A stretch of DNA of 64,000 nucleotides, taken from positions 4,774,001-4,838,000 of the forward strand of contig NZ_JBEPOH010000001.1 in the NCBI RefSeq assembly GCF_040546685.1. The letters run 5' to 3'. Below are positions 40,632 through 49,406 of the stretch, piece after piece (the stretch's first letter is position 1; each line of letters begins with the position of its first letter). Below the pieces are notes generated by a model. It ran no database searches and had not been told where the DNA came from. It worked only from the letters and a program-made list of their open reading frames with translations. This DNA comes from Variovorax sp. OAS795 (GTDB lineage: Bacteria > Pseudomonadota > Gammaproteobacteria > Burkholderiales > Burkholderiaceae_C). Position numbers and translations under genes: made by a program.

Positions 40632-41707
40632 TGCATGAACCTCCGCATGGCCAGACCGCAGGAGGTCAGATAGGAAGGCGCCTCACGCCGGACTTTCTTC
40701 TCGCGGATGTTCGCACCCAGCTCCATGCCGTCGAACGGGTTCACGAGCGAACAGGCGAAAGAAGTCTGGCGCGTCACGGCGCTGGTGAGGCTGGGCAGCG
40801 AAGCCGAGCCGCCTGCAAGCAGCACGTAGTCGACACGGTTGTGGGGCGTGCTGGTGAAGAAGAACTGCAATGCGCGGGCAATTTCCTGCGCGATGCTTTC
40901 CACGAAAGGCCGGAGAACGCTCGAGCCGTAGTCGTCGGGCAGGTCGCCGCTCCGCTTCTTGGCTTCGGCCTCTTCGGCGGAGAAACCGTACTGGCGCACG
41001 ATCAACTGGGTCAGCTGGGCACCGCCGAAGGCCTGGTCGCGGTCGTACAGCACTTCCTGGTTGCGCAGCACCTGCATGCTGGTGGTGAAAGCACCCACCT
41101 CGAAAAGCGCGACGACGGCATCGACGCCCTTGCCCGGAAGTTGCTCGATCAGGCGAGCGGTGGCAAGGCGGGAAGCATAGGACTCGACGTCGAGGATCAC
41201 CGCCTTCAGGCCGGCCGCTTCGGCCAGCCCTTCGCGGTCCTGGACCTTCTCCTTGCGAGACGCGGCAATCAGCACTTCGACGTCGCCGGCGGACGCGGTG
41301 CTCTGCCCGGTCACGCAGAAATCGAGGCTGACCTCGTCGAGCGAGAACGGGATGTACTGGTTGGCTTCGGACTCGACCTGGATTTCGAGTTCCTGCTCGC
41401 TCATGCCGCCAGGAAGAATGATCTTCTTGGTGATGACGGCCGAGGGAGGCAGCGCCAGGGCGACATTGCGCGTGCGGGTACCGCTCTTGCGCACCACGCG
41501 GCGCACGGCTTCGGCCACTTCGTCGAACTTCTCGACGTTGCCGTCGGTGATCCAGCCCCGTTCCAGGGGTTCGATCGCGCAGCGCTCCAGAACCAGCTTG
41601 CCGCTGGCTTCACGGCCGAGCTCGACCAGCTTGACGCTGGACGAACTGACGTCCAGACCGAGCATGGGAGCGTTCTGACGGCGAAACAATGATCCGAAAG
41701 CAGCCAA
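40628..41707 (-). CDS. pilM: Actin-like type IV pilus protein PilM
   Basis: PilM is a cytosolic actin-fold ATP-binding protein that recruits PilN. The 359-residue protein holds the FtsA/PilM motifs LGLDVSSSSVKLVEL, NVALALPPSAVITKKI, VVALFEVGAFTTSMQVL and, late, VDYVLLAGGSASLPSL. I propose a TTG start at 41707 (translating LAAFGSLFRRQ): AAAGGGACC lies at correct spacing, and the resulting N-terminus looks like other PilM proteins. The first ATG in this frame, at 41665, would remove that conserved region. It is first in pilMNOPQ. Confidence 0.92.
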   Translation of the reverse strand: MAAFGSLFRRQNAPMLGLDVSSSSVKLVELGREASGKLVLERCAIEPLERGWITDGNVEKFDEVAEAVRRVVRKSGTRTRNVALALPPSAVITKKIILPGGMSEQELEIQVESEANQYIPFSLDEVSLDFCVTGQSTASAGDVEVLIAASRKEKVQDREGLAEAAGLKAVILDVESYASRLATARLIEQLPGKGVDAVVALFEVGAFTTSMQVLRNQEVLYDRDQAFGGAQLTQLIVRQYGFSAEEAEAKKRSGDLPDDYGSSVLRPFVESIAQEIARALQFFFTSTPHNRVDYVLLAGGSASLPSLTSAVTRQTSFACSLVNPFDGMELGANIREKKVRREAPSYLTSCGLAMRRFMQ

Positions 41708-41763
41708 GTTAGGTCCCTTTACCCCTGCATTTGTAACCAATGGAAAAAAGTGCGTTCGGTTGC

Positions 41764-41792
41764 ATGCTAGCAGTACGCGTAGCGGCATCCAA
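41764..41792 (-). promoter_or_regulatory. Candidate sigma-70 promoter for pilMNOPQ
   Basis: On the minus strand TTGGAT (41792-41787) and TAGCAT (41769-41764) are 17 bases apart, and TGC precedes the -10 as an extended -10. The start site would lie near 41757, about 50 bases before the TTG start of pilM. An inverted repeat CCGGGT/ACCCGG (41798-41803 and 41812-41817) lies just upstream. Confidence 0.4.
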
Positions 41793-41915
41793 GTACCCCG
41801 GGTCGGCGAATACCCGGAACGTTGTCAAAACCAGACGTTGAAGCCACATTCAGTAACTTTTGGTTTAGCCCGCAACGATGCGCCTAAGTTCCGGCCCCGG
41901 GAAGTGCCGGCTTTT

Positions 41916-41921
41916 TATAAT
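41916..41921 (+). promoter_or_regulatory. Perfect -10 hexamer upstream of mrcA
   Basis: TATAAT is a perfect match to the sigma-70 -10 consensus. The predicted start site is near 41928, at an in-frame GTG (41927) and 17 bases before the ATG at 41945. No convincing -35 is visible at the right spacing. Confidence 0.5.
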
Positions 41922-41944
41922 GTGCGGTGACTCTCCGGGCCCAC

Positions 41945-44353
41945 ATGCAAGAAACTACACGCCCCAAAGGGCCAGCCAAGACTCCCCCACCCGCACGACC
42001 AGCCTGGCTGAAATGGCTGCTGCGCTTCCTGGTCTGGGGGTTCGGGATTGCCGCAGCCAGCGTTCTGGCGGTCCTGTGCGTGATCGCGGTTGCCCTCGCC
42101 GTTGCCTACCCCAACTTGCCGGACATCTCGGAGCTGTCGGACTACCGTCCCAAGCTGCCCCTGCGCGTGTTCTCCGCCGAGGGCGTCCTGATCGGAGAAT
42201 TCGGCGAAGAGCGCCGCAATCTAACCCCGATCGCGGCGATCCCCAAGCTCATGAAGGACGCTGTGTTGGCTGCGGAAGACACGCGCTTTTACGACCACGG
42301 CGGGGTCGACTACAAGGGCATGGTGCGCGCAGGCCTTGCCAACATGAACCGCGTGAAGAGCCAGGGTGCATCGACCATCACGATGCAGGTGGCCCGCAAC
42401 GTCTACCTGAGTTCGGAAAAGACGCTGACCCGCAAGATCTACGAGGTGCTGCTCACCTTCAAGCTGGAGCACCTGCTCACCAAGGACCAGATCTTCGAGA
42501 TCTACCTGAACCAAATCTACCTGGGCAACCGCGCCTACGGCTTCGCGGCCGCTTCGGAGGCCTATTTCGGCAAGCCCCTGCAGGAACTCTCCATTGCGCA
42601 GGCGGCCATGCTCGCAGGGCTGCCGAAGGCACCTGGCGCGAACAACCCGGTCAACAATCCGCAGCGCGCACGCGGTCGCCAGTTCTATGTGATCGACCGC
42701 ATGCAGGAGGCCGGCTTCATCACCGCCGAGCAGGCGGCCGAAGCCAAGAAGGAAGAACTCCACCTGCGCGACGCGGCCGACCCGAACCGGCTGCATGCCG
42801 AGTACGTGGCAGAAACCGTGCGCCAGCTGATGTATGCGCAGTATGGCGACAGCACCTACACCCGGGGCCTCAAGGTCTACACCTCCCTGGTGGCCGCCGA
42901 CCAGGCCGCCGCCTACAAGGCGCTGCGCAAGGGCATCATGGACTACGAGCGGCGCCAGATCTATCGCGGGCCCGAGAAGTTCGTCGACCTGCCCAGCGAC
43001 CCGAAGGACCTGGACGAAGCGGTCGACGACGCGCTGACCGACCACCCCGACAACGGCGACGTGATGGCCGCCGTGGTGCTCAAGGCCAATGCGAAGGAAA
43101 TCTCCGCCGTGCGCGGCAACGGGGATCCCGTGCAGATCACCGGCGAAGGCCTCAAGCCCGCGCAGTCGGGCCTCTCCGACAAGGCGCCGCCCAACATCAA
43201 GATTCGCCGCGGCGCCGTGATCCGCGTCGTCAAGACGCCCAAGAACACCTGGGAGATCACCCAGCTGCCCGAGGTGGAAGGCGCTTTCGTCGCCATGGAC
43301 CCGAGGGATGGCGCAATCAAGGCGCTGGTGGGCGGGTTCGACTTCGGCAAGAACAAGTTCAACCACGTCACGCAGGCGTGGCGCCAGCCGGGCTCGAGCT
43401 TCAAGCCCTTCATCTACTCGGCCGCGCTCGAGAAGGGCTTCACGCCGTCCACCGTCATCAACGACGGCCCGCTCTTCTTCGATGCCGGCACCACCGGCGG
43501 GCAGCCCTGGGAACCCAAGAACTATGGCGGCGGCTACGACGGCCCGATGTCGATGCGCACCGCACTGATGAAATCCAAAAACCTGGTTTCGATCCGCATC
43601 CTGCAATCGATCGGAACGCGTTATGCGCAAGACTGGATCACCAATTTCGGCTTCGACAAGGAAAAGCATCCCGCCTACCTGCCCATGGCACTGGGCGCCG
43701 GATCGGTCACGCCGATGCAGATGGCCGTGGGGTATTCGGTGTTCGCCAATGGCGGCTACCGCGTCAATCCGTATCTCGTGACCCGCATCACCGACCACAA
43801 GGACAAGGTGCTGGTCGACAAGCAGCCGCCGCTGCTCAACGAGACGATCCGCGCCATTCCCCAGCGCAACGCTTTCATCATGGACACGCTGCTGCAGTCC
43901 GTGACGCGCGCCGGCACCGCCGCCAAGGCGCAAGCCATGCTCAAGCGCACCGACCTGTACGGCAAGACCGGCACCACCAACGACTCGCTCGATGCGTGGT
44001 TCGCAGGCTTCCAGCCGACGATGACGGCCATCTCGTGGATCGGCTACGACACGCCGCGCAACCTGGGCGACCGCGAAACTGGCGGCGGCCTGAGCCTGCC
44101 GATCTGGATCAACTACATGGAAACCGCCATCAAGGGCGTGCCCGTGACCGAACTGTCTGCCACGCCGCCGCAAGGCATCGTCAGTGTGGGCGGCGAGTGG
44201 TACTACGACGACTACGCGCCAGGCCGCGGCGTCGCCAGCCTGGGCGTGGAGAGCGCGGCGACCCCGCCCGCGGAGTCGCTGAGCGGCGTTCCGGTGAGCC
44301 CGCCGCCACCGCCGGAAGAACGCAATCGCATCCTCGATCTGTTCAGGAACTGA
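41945..44353 (+). CDS. mrcA: Penicillin-binding protein 1A (bifunctional)
   Basis: A class A PBP that polymerises and cross-links peptidoglycan. The 802-residue protein has one N-terminal transmembrane segment (about residues 22-48). The GT51 domain holds EDTRFYDHGGVDYKGM, GASTITMQVARN, RKIYEVLL and the NQIYLGNRAYGFAAAS block. An OB-like region follows. The transpeptidase has SSFK (SxxK), SKN and KTGTT. The tail is Pro-rich and acidic. The start could be this ATG or an in-frame GTG at 41927; neither has a Shine-Dalgarno. Divergence from pilM is the usual arrangement. Confidence 0.96.
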   Translation: MQETTRPKGPAKTPPPARPAWLKWLLRFLVWGFGIAAASVLAVLCVIAVALAVAYPNLPDISELSDYRPKLPLRVFSAEGVLIGEFGEERRNLTPIAAIPKLMKDAVLAAEDTRFYDHGGVDYKGMVRAGLANMNRVKSQGASTITMQVARNVYLSSEKTLTRKIYEVLLTFKLEHLLTKDQIFEIYLNQIYLGNRAYGFAAASEAYFGKPLQELSIAQAAMLAGLPKAPGANNPVNNPQRARGRQFYVIDRMQEAGFITAEQAAEAKKEELHLRDAADPNRLHAEYVAETVRQLMYAQYGDSTYTRGLKVYTSLVAADQAAAYKALRKGIMDYERRQIYRGPEKFVDLPSDPKDLDEAVDDALTDHPDNGDVMAAVVLKANAKEISAVRGNGDPVQITGEGLKPAQSGLSDKAPPNIKIRRGAVIRVVKTPKNTWEITQLPEVEGAFVAMDPRDGAIKALVGGFDFGKNKFNHVTQAWRQPGSSFKPFIYSAALEKGFTPSTVINDGPLFFDAGTTGGQPWEPKNYGGGYDGPMSMRTALMKSKNLVSIRILQSIGTRYAQDWITNFGFDKEKHPAYLPMALGAGSVTPMQMAVGYSVFANGGYRVNPYLVTRITDHKDKVLVDKQPPLLNETIRAIPQRNAFIMDTLLQSVTRAGTAAKAQAMLKRTDLYGKTGTTNDSLDAWFAGFQPTMTAISWIGYDTPRNLGDRETGGGLSLPIWINYMETAIKGVPVTELSATPPQGIVSVGGEWYYDDYAPGRGVASLGVESAATPPAESLSGVPVSPPPPPEERNRILDLFRN

Positions 44354-44362
44354 AGTCGCGGA

Positions 44363-44698
44363 TCAATCGGCGGCCGCGAACTCCAGCGGCTGCCCCGCCT
44401 GCAAAGTCGCTTCGCGCGACAGATTGCCGAAGAATTCTTCGCCCGTCTTGGTGTCGACCCAGGCCTTGCCGTCGTGCCGGTAGTGATAGCCACCCGAGCG
44501 CGCGGCGAGCCAGATCTCCTGCAGGGGCTTTTGCAGATTCACGATCAACTGACTGCCGTTCTTGAATGAAATCGTGATCATCCCGCCCACGCGCTGGTTG
44601 TCGATATCGGCGTCGGTCGCGTCGTTGATGCGGTCGCAGCCGCGCTCGATGGCAGCGAGTGCGGCTTCGGCGCGGTCCATGTATTCGGAGTCGGTCAT
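44363..44698 (-). CDS. cyaY: Frataxin-like iron-binding protein CyaY
   Basis: CyaY modulates iron delivery in Fe-S cluster assembly. The 111-residue protein fits the frataxin fold: an acidic first helix ([19 protein letters not shown], then [20 protein letters not shown]), [27 protein letters not shown] and the closing strands with [14 protein letters not shown]. The ATG at 44698 (MTDSEYMD) was chosen over one ten codons upstream. Only 12 bases separate its start from that of lptM on the other strand. Confidence 0.94.
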   Translation of the reverse strand: MTDSEYMDRAEAALAAIERGCDRINDATDADIDNQRVGGMITISFKNGSQLIVNLQKPLQEIWLAARSGGYHYRHDGKAWVDTKTGEEFFGNLSREATLQAGQPLEFAAAD

Positions 44699-44704
44699 TA
44701 CAAT
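44699..44704 (+). promoter_or_regulatory. Candidate -10 hexamer of lptM-lysA
   Basis: TACAAT lies six bases before the lptM ATG at 44711, so transcription would start at or beside the start codon. No Shine-Dalgarno lies between. Any -35 would be inside cyaY; none is a good match. Confidence 0.4.
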
Positions 44705-44710
44705 TTCGCT

Positions 44711-44980
44711 ATGTTGAATGTTCGTCAAATTCTAGTGAGCGCCCCGCGCCGCGCTGCGCTCATGGTCTGCCTCGCTGCCTCGGCGGGCGGTTTGGCTGCC
44801 TGCGGGCAGCGTGGGCCGCTCTACCTGCCAACCGATCCGGCGGCCGCCCACCGGGCCACCTTGCCGCAGTTGATCACGCCGGGCGGGCCGCGCGACACCT
44901 CCGAGGCCGAGGCGGCGCCCAAGCCCGCTGCGGCCAGCAGCGAACCGGCGCCGGCCACCGGCAGCAGGGCACCCAAGTGA
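44711..44980 (+). CDS. lptM: Small lipoprotein LptM (YifL-like), LPS translocon assembly factor
   Basis: LptM is a small lipoprotein that helps disulfide maturation of the LptD/LptE translocon. The 89-residue precursor has a signal with lipobox (GGLAAC, Cys31) and the hallmark mature N-terminus [10 protein letters not shown]. The remainder is Ala/Pro-rich and probably disordered. The TGA overlaps the GTG start of lysA. The cyaY-lptM-lysA neighbourhood is widespread in proteobacteria, which supports the name despite the short length. Confidence 0.88.
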   Translation: MLNVRQILVSAPRRAALMVCLAASAGGLAACGQRGPLYLPTDPAAAHRATLPQLITPGGPRDTSEAEAAPKPAAASSEPAPATGSRAPK

Positions 44981-46260
44981 CGACAAACGCCTCTCCCCTG
45001 CCCGGCCATCCGCATGTGGTGCAACGCGACGACGCGCTGCACGTCGAAGGCGTGAGCCTGGATGCGCTGGCGCGCGAACACGGCACACCGCTGTTCGTCT
45101 ATTCGAAGCAATGGATGCTGGACGCGTTGGCGGCCTACCAGCGCGGCTTCGAGGGCCGCGATGCCCTGATCTGCTATGCCATGAAGGCGAATTCGTCGCT
45201 GGGCGTGCTGCGCGTGTTCGCAGAGGCGGGCTGCGGCTTCGACATCGTTTCCGGTGGCGAATTGGCGCGCGTGCTGGCGGTCGGTGCCGACCCGTCGAAG
45301 ATCATCTTCTCCGGGGTCGGCAAGAGTCGCGGCGAAATGCGGCAGGCCCTGGCGGCCGGCATCGCGTGCTTCAACGTCGAGAGCGAGGCCGAGCTCGACG
45401 TGCTCAACGAAGTGGCACTGGCCGAGGGCGCCCGCGCGCCGATCAGCATCCGCATCAATCCCAACGTCGATCCCAAGACGCACCCCTACATTTCCACCGG
45501 GCTCAAGGGCAACAAGTTCGGCATCGCCCACGACCGCGCGGTCGAGGCTTATCGCCATGCGGCCAGGCTGCCGGGGCTCGAGGTGGTCGGCATCGACTGC
45601 CACATCGGCTCGCAGATCACCGAGGCTTCGCCGTACCTGGACGCTTGCGACCGGATACTCGACCTGGTCGAGGCCATCGAGGCGGCCGGCGTGCCCATCC
45701 ACCATCTGGACTTCGGCGGCGGCCTGGGCATCGACTACAACGGCGAAGTGCCGCCCAAGGCCGATGCGCTCTGGCAGCAGTTGCTCGCGCGGCTCGATGC
45801 GCGCGGCTTCGGCCAGCGCAAGCTGGTGATCGAACCCGGACGCTCGCTGGTCGGCAACGCGGGCGTTTGCGTGACCGAGGTGCTCTACACCAAGCCCGGC
45901 GAGGACAAGAATTTCTGCATCGTCGATGCGGCCATGAACGACCTGCCGCGTCCCGCGATGTACCAGGCCTTCCAGAAGATCGTGCCGCTGCGGATCCGCG
46001 CCGGCGGTGCAACCACCTACGACGTGGTCGGGCCGGTCTGCGAGAGCGGCGACTGGATCGGCCGCGACCGCGCGCTCAACGTGGTCGCCGGCGACCTGCT
46101 GGCCGTGCTGTCCGCGGGTGCCTATTGCATGAGCATGGCCAGCAACTACAACACGCGCGGCCGTGCGGCCGAGGTGCTGGTGAGCGGCCAAAGCGCCACG
46201 CTGATCCGCCGCCGCGAGACGATGGAAGACCAGCTGCGCAGCGAGCAGGTCGAAGGCTGA
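44977..46260 (+). CDS. lysA: Diaminopimelate decarboxylase
   Basis: LysA makes lysine from meso-diaminopimelate. The 427-residue fold-type III PLP enzyme has ALICYAMKANSS with the PLP Lys, DCHIGSQI, HHLDFGGGLGIDY, VIEPGRSLVGNAG, CIVDAAMNDLPRPAMY and the CESGDWIG active-site Cys. Translation starts at GTG 44977, whose TG is shared with the lptM TGA, so the two are translationally coupled. Length is standard. Confidence 0.96.
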   Translation: MTTNASPLPGHPHVVQRDDALHVEGVSLDALAREHGTPLFVYSKQWMLDALAAYQRGFEGRDALICYAMKANSSLGVLRVFAEAGCGFDIVSGGELARVLAVGADPSKIIFSGVGKSRGEMRQALAAGIACFNVESEAELDVLNEVALAEGARAPISIRINPNVDPKTHPYISTGLKGNKFGIAHDRAVEAYRHAARLPGLEVVGIDCHIGSQITEASPYLDACDRILDLVEAIEAAGVPIHHLDFGGGLGIDYNGEVPPKADALWQQLLARLDARGFGQRKLVIEPGRSLVGNAGVCVTEVLYTKPGEDKNFCIVDAAMNDLPRPAMYQAFQKIVPLRIRAGGATTYDVVGPVCESGDWIGRDRALNVVAGDLLAVLSAGAYCMSMASNYNTRGRAAEVLVSGQSATLIRRRETMEDQLRSEQVEG

Positions 46261-46272
46261 AGCGCGCGCCGG

Positions 46273-46932
46273 TCAGCCGGCGCTGCGCAGCGGCTTCTCG
46301 CTGTTGCCGCGCACGCCTGCGGGCGCCTTCGGCTTGCGCTTGCTCGCATGGTTCCACACGCGCCAGCCGAGCAGCACCGCGATGATCGCGGCATAGACGA
46401 ACACCTCGGCAAAGTTGTTCTTGCCCGCGCGCATCCAGAAGAAGTGCAGCAAGCCGAGACCGGAGATCAGGTAGACCAGCTTGTGCAGCATCTGCCAGCG
46501 CCTGGCGCCCATCGCCTTGATGGCCCGGTTGAACGAGGTGGCGGCCAGCGGCGTCAGCAGCACGAAGGCCGAGAACCCCACCAGGATGAACGGCCGCTTG
46601 GCAATGTCCTTGGCGATGTCGGCCCACTCGAAGCCCATGTCGAACCAGCTGTAGCACAGCAGGTGCAGCACCACGTAGAAGTACGCGAACAGCCCCAGCA
46701 TGCGCCGAAAGCGCGCCAGCGCATTGGCCTTGGTGATCACGCGCAGCGGCGTCACGGCCAGCACGATGCAGATGAAGCGCAGGGTCCAGTCGCCGGTGGC
46801 GCGGATCAGGAACTCGGCCGGGTTCGCGCCCAGCCCGTCGGTGAACGCACCGTAGGTGAGCCGCGCGAACGGCAGCAGGCACAGCAGGAAAATGACCGGC
46901 TTGGCCGCCGGGTGCATGAGCAGCTTGTTCAT
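46273..46932 (-). CDS. msrQ: Heme-binding membrane subunit MsrQ of the periplasmic methionine sulfoxide reductase
   Basis: MsrQ is the b-heme membrane protein that passes quinone-derived electrons to MsrP. The 219-residue protein has six hydrophobic segments in a ferric-reductase-like pattern, including ATGDWTLRFICIVLAVTPLR, RRMLGLFAYFYVVLHLLCY (heme His) and RRWQMLHKLVYLISGLGLLHFFWM (heme His residues). The tail is basic. The ATG at 46932 (MNKLLMHP) was chosen. It lies 28 bases after msrP. Confidence 0.93.
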   Translation of the reverse strand: MNKLLMHPAAKPVIFLLCLLPFARLTYGAFTDGLGANPAEFLIRATGDWTLRFICIVLAVTPLRVITKANALARFRRMLGLFAYFYVVLHLLCYSWFDMGFEWADIAKDIAKRPFILVGFSAFVLLTPLAATSFNRAIKAMGARRWQMLHKLVYLISGLGLLHFFWMRAGKNNFAEVFVYAAIIAVLLGWRVWNHASKRKPKAPAGVRGNSEKPLRSAG

Positions 46933-46960
46933 GGCAAGGGCCGGTAGGCGGCGTGCCCGC

Positions 46961-47971
46961 TCAGTAGTTCTTCTTGAGGTCCATGCCCGCATAGAGCTGG
47001 CCGACCTGGGCTTCATAGCCGTTGAACATCAGCGTCTTGTTGCGCTTGGCGAACAGCCCGCCGCCGTCGCCGATGCGGCGTTCGGTTGCCTGGCTCCAGC
47101 GCGGATGGTCGACGTTGGGGTTGACGTTCGAGTAGAAGCCGTATTCCTGCGCCGCGGCCTTGTTCCAGGCCGTGCTCGGTTCTTTTTCGACGAAGCGGAT
47201 CTTGACGATCGACTTGGCCGACTTGAAGCCGTATTTCCAGGGCACCACGAGGCGCACCGGCGCGCCGTTCTGGTTGGGCAGCACTTCCCCGTACATGCCG
47301 AAAGCCAGCATCGTGAGCGGATGCATGGCTTCGTCCATGCGCAGGCCCTCGGTGTAGGGCCAATCCAGCACGCGCGAACCTACGAACGGCATGGTCTTGG
47401 GATCGGCCAGCGTCAGGAATTCCACGTACTTGGCGTTGCCCTGGGGCTCGACCTTCTTGATGAGCTCGGCCAGCGAGTAGCCCACCCACGGAATGACCAT
47501 GGACCAGCCTTCGACGCATCGCAGGCGGTAGATGCGTTCTTCCTGCGCGCTGAGCTTCAGCAGGTCCTCGATGCCGTATTTGCCGGGCTTCTTGACCAGG
47601 CCCTCGACCTCCACCGTCCACGGCCGGGTCTTGAGCGTGCCCGCATTCTTGACCGGGTCGCCCTTGTCGGTGCCGAACTCGTAGAAGTTGTTGTAGCTCG
47701 TCGCGTCCTTGTACTCGGTGAGCTTTTCCATCGTCTGCGCGCCCGGCACCGTGGACTTGGCGCCCGGAAGCAGCGCAAGCTTGTGGGGGCCTGTCGCCTG
47801 GGCAAAGGCCTCGCGCCCGGCAAAGCTCGCGAGCGCGGCGCCCGCGGCGCCGCCGGCCATCAGCTTCAGCAGGTCGCGCCGGCCTTCGTAGACCGCGCGC
47901 GGCGTGATCTCGCTGGAGAACGGATGAATGAAACCGCTGCTGCGACCGTCTGGGCGGGAATGGAACGACAT
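46961..47971 (-). CDS. msrP: Methionine sulfoxide reductase catalytic subunit MsrP (molybdoenzyme)
   Basis: MsrP repairs oxidised methionines in periplasmic proteins with a molybdopterin cofactor. The 336-residue precursor has a twin-arginine signal ([21 protein letters not shown], about residues 30-50), so it should be exported by the TatABC encoded at 1263-2871. The sulfite-oxidase fold shows [18 protein letters not shown] with the Mo-binding Cys, [20 protein letters not shown] and the C-terminal GLY-rich MNGYEAQV-like region [13 protein letters not shown]. The ATG at 47971 was chosen. Confidence 0.94.
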   Translation of the reverse strand: MSFHSRPDGRSSGFIHPFSSEITPRAVYEGRRDLLKLMAGGAAGAALASFAGREAFAQATGPHKLALLPGAKSTVPGAQTMEKLTEYKDATSYNNFYEFGTDKGDPVKNAGTLKTRPWTVEVEGLVKKPGKYGIEDLLKLSAQEERIYRLRCVEGWSMVIPWVGYSLAELIKKVEPQGNAKYVEFLTLADPKTMPFVGSRVLDWPYTEGLRMDEAMHPLTMLAFGMYGEVLPNQNGAPVRLVVPWKYGFKSAKSIVKIRFVEKEPSTAWNKAAAQEYGFYSNVNPNVDHPRWSQATERRIGDGGGLFAKRNKTLMFNGYEAQVGQLYAGMDLKKNY

Positions 47972-48089
47972 GTTGGTGGCCTTTCGCGTGAATCGTTGTG
48001 GCGGAGGGTAGTTCGTGGAATCCCCTGCTTCGGTTACGCGCAATGGCAGCGCATGGTTTCAATTCTTGCGAAAAAGCCGCCCGCCCGCC

Positions 48090-49406
48090 TTACAAGGTGC
48101 CATAGCTGTGCAGTCCGCTCAGGAACATGTTCACGCCCAGGAACGCGAAGGTGGTCACGGCCAGGCCGCCCAGCGCCCACCATGCGGCCACCGTGCCGCG
48201 CAGGCCCTTGACCAGCCGCATGTGCAGCCAGGCCGCGTAGTTCAGCCAGACGATCAGGGCCCAGGTCTCCTTCGGGTCCCAGCTCCAATAGCCGCCCCAG
48301 GCATCGGCCGCCCACAGGGCGCCGAGCACGGTGGCGATGGTGAAGAACGCGAAGCCGACGGTGATCGACTTGTACATCACGTCGTCGAGCACCTCGTTCG
48401 CCGGCAGCCTGGCGGCGATGCGCCGGCGCCCGAGCAGGATGCCCGCGGCGATGAGCGCCGAGATGCCCGCATAGATGACCCAGTAGCTGCCGCCAGCCTC
48501 CTGCACGCGCTGGCGGAATGCCACGGGCACGAAACACAGCGCCACGCCCAGGAGCCAGATCGGCGCGAGCTTGTACCAGCGCGTCTCCTGTGCCTGTTCC
48601 TTGATGAGGTAGGCGAACGCCACCATGGCAGCAAGGGCGAACGTGCCGTAGCCGATGAAGTTGGCCGGCACGTGCAGCTTCATCCACCAACTCTGCAGCG
48701 CGGGCACCAGCGGCTGGATCTCGTGCGCATTGCGCACCAGCGTGTACCAGAGCAAAAAGCCGACCGCCGCGCTCACCACCAGCATGACGAAGGCGCCGAG
48801 CGTGCGCGTGCCATAGCGCGATTCGAAGTACAGGTAGAAAGCCGTCGTGAGCCAGCAGAACAGCACGAACACTTCGTACAGGTTGCTGACGGGAATGTGG
48901 CCGATGTCCGGCCCCAGCAGGTGGCTCTCGTACCAGCGCACCATGGTGCCGATCAGCGCCATGGCGACGGCGGCCCAGGCGAGGCGGGAGCCGATCAGGT
49001 CGAAGGTATCGCCCTGCTTGCCGCCGAAGAATCCGAACCAGTAGAACAGCGTGCTCATGAAGAACAGCACGCTCATCCAGAGAATGGCCGACTGGCTCGA
49101 CAGGAAGTACTTGAGCCAGAACACCGTGTCGGCGCGCGCCAGGTCTCCCTGGTAGGACGCAATGGCCAGCAGCGAGGCCGCCGCCACGACGAGGGCCAGC
49201 ACCCGCAGCGGACGCCAGAACCAGCAGATGGCGACGATGGCGACCATGGCCGCGGCAAGGATGGGCTTCTCGTAGTAGTCCATCGAGCTGGCGTACCGGG
49301 TGAAGGCGAAGAGCCCGCCCGCGAGCACCAGGGCCGCAAACACCCAGTCGAAAAGATTGCGGCGCGAAAACCAGCTTTCGTGGAGCGTGAGGGTGGTGGT
49401 GTTCAT
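48090..49406 (-). CDS. ccsB: Cytochrome c biogenesis protein CcsB (CcsA/ResC type)
   Basis: With ResB, this forms the system II heme exporter and cytochrome c synthase. The 438-residue polytopic protein contains the tryptophan-rich WWD motif GGYWSWDPKETWALIVWL near the C-terminus and conserved heme-ligand histidines (SNLYEVF upstream, KLHVPANFIGYG). About ten to eleven transmembrane helices are suggested. The ATG at 49406 overlaps the resB stop as ATGA. The cyt c4-resB-ccsB order is typical of betaproteobacteria. Confidence 0.94.
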   Translation of the reverse strand: MNTTTLTLHESWFSRRNLFDWVFAALVLAGGLFAFTRYASSMDYYEKPILAAAMVAIVAICWFWRPLRVLALVVAAASLLAIASYQGDLARADTVFWLKYFLSSQSAILWMSVLFFMSTLFYWFGFFGGKQGDTFDLIGSRLAWAAVAMALIGTMVRWYESHLLGPDIGHIPVSNLYEVFVLFCWLTTAFYLYFESRYGTRTLGAFVMLVVSAAVGFLLWYTLVRNAHEIQPLVPALQSWWMKLHVPANFIGYGTFALAAMVAFAYLIKEQAQETRWYKLAPIWLLGVALCFVPVAFRQRVQEAGGSYWVIYAGISALIAAGILLGRRRIAARLPANEVLDDVMYKSITVGFAFFTIATVLGALWAADAWGGYWSWDPKETWALIVWLNYAAWLHMRLVKGLRGTVAAWWALGGLAVTTFAFLGVNMFLSGLHSYGTL

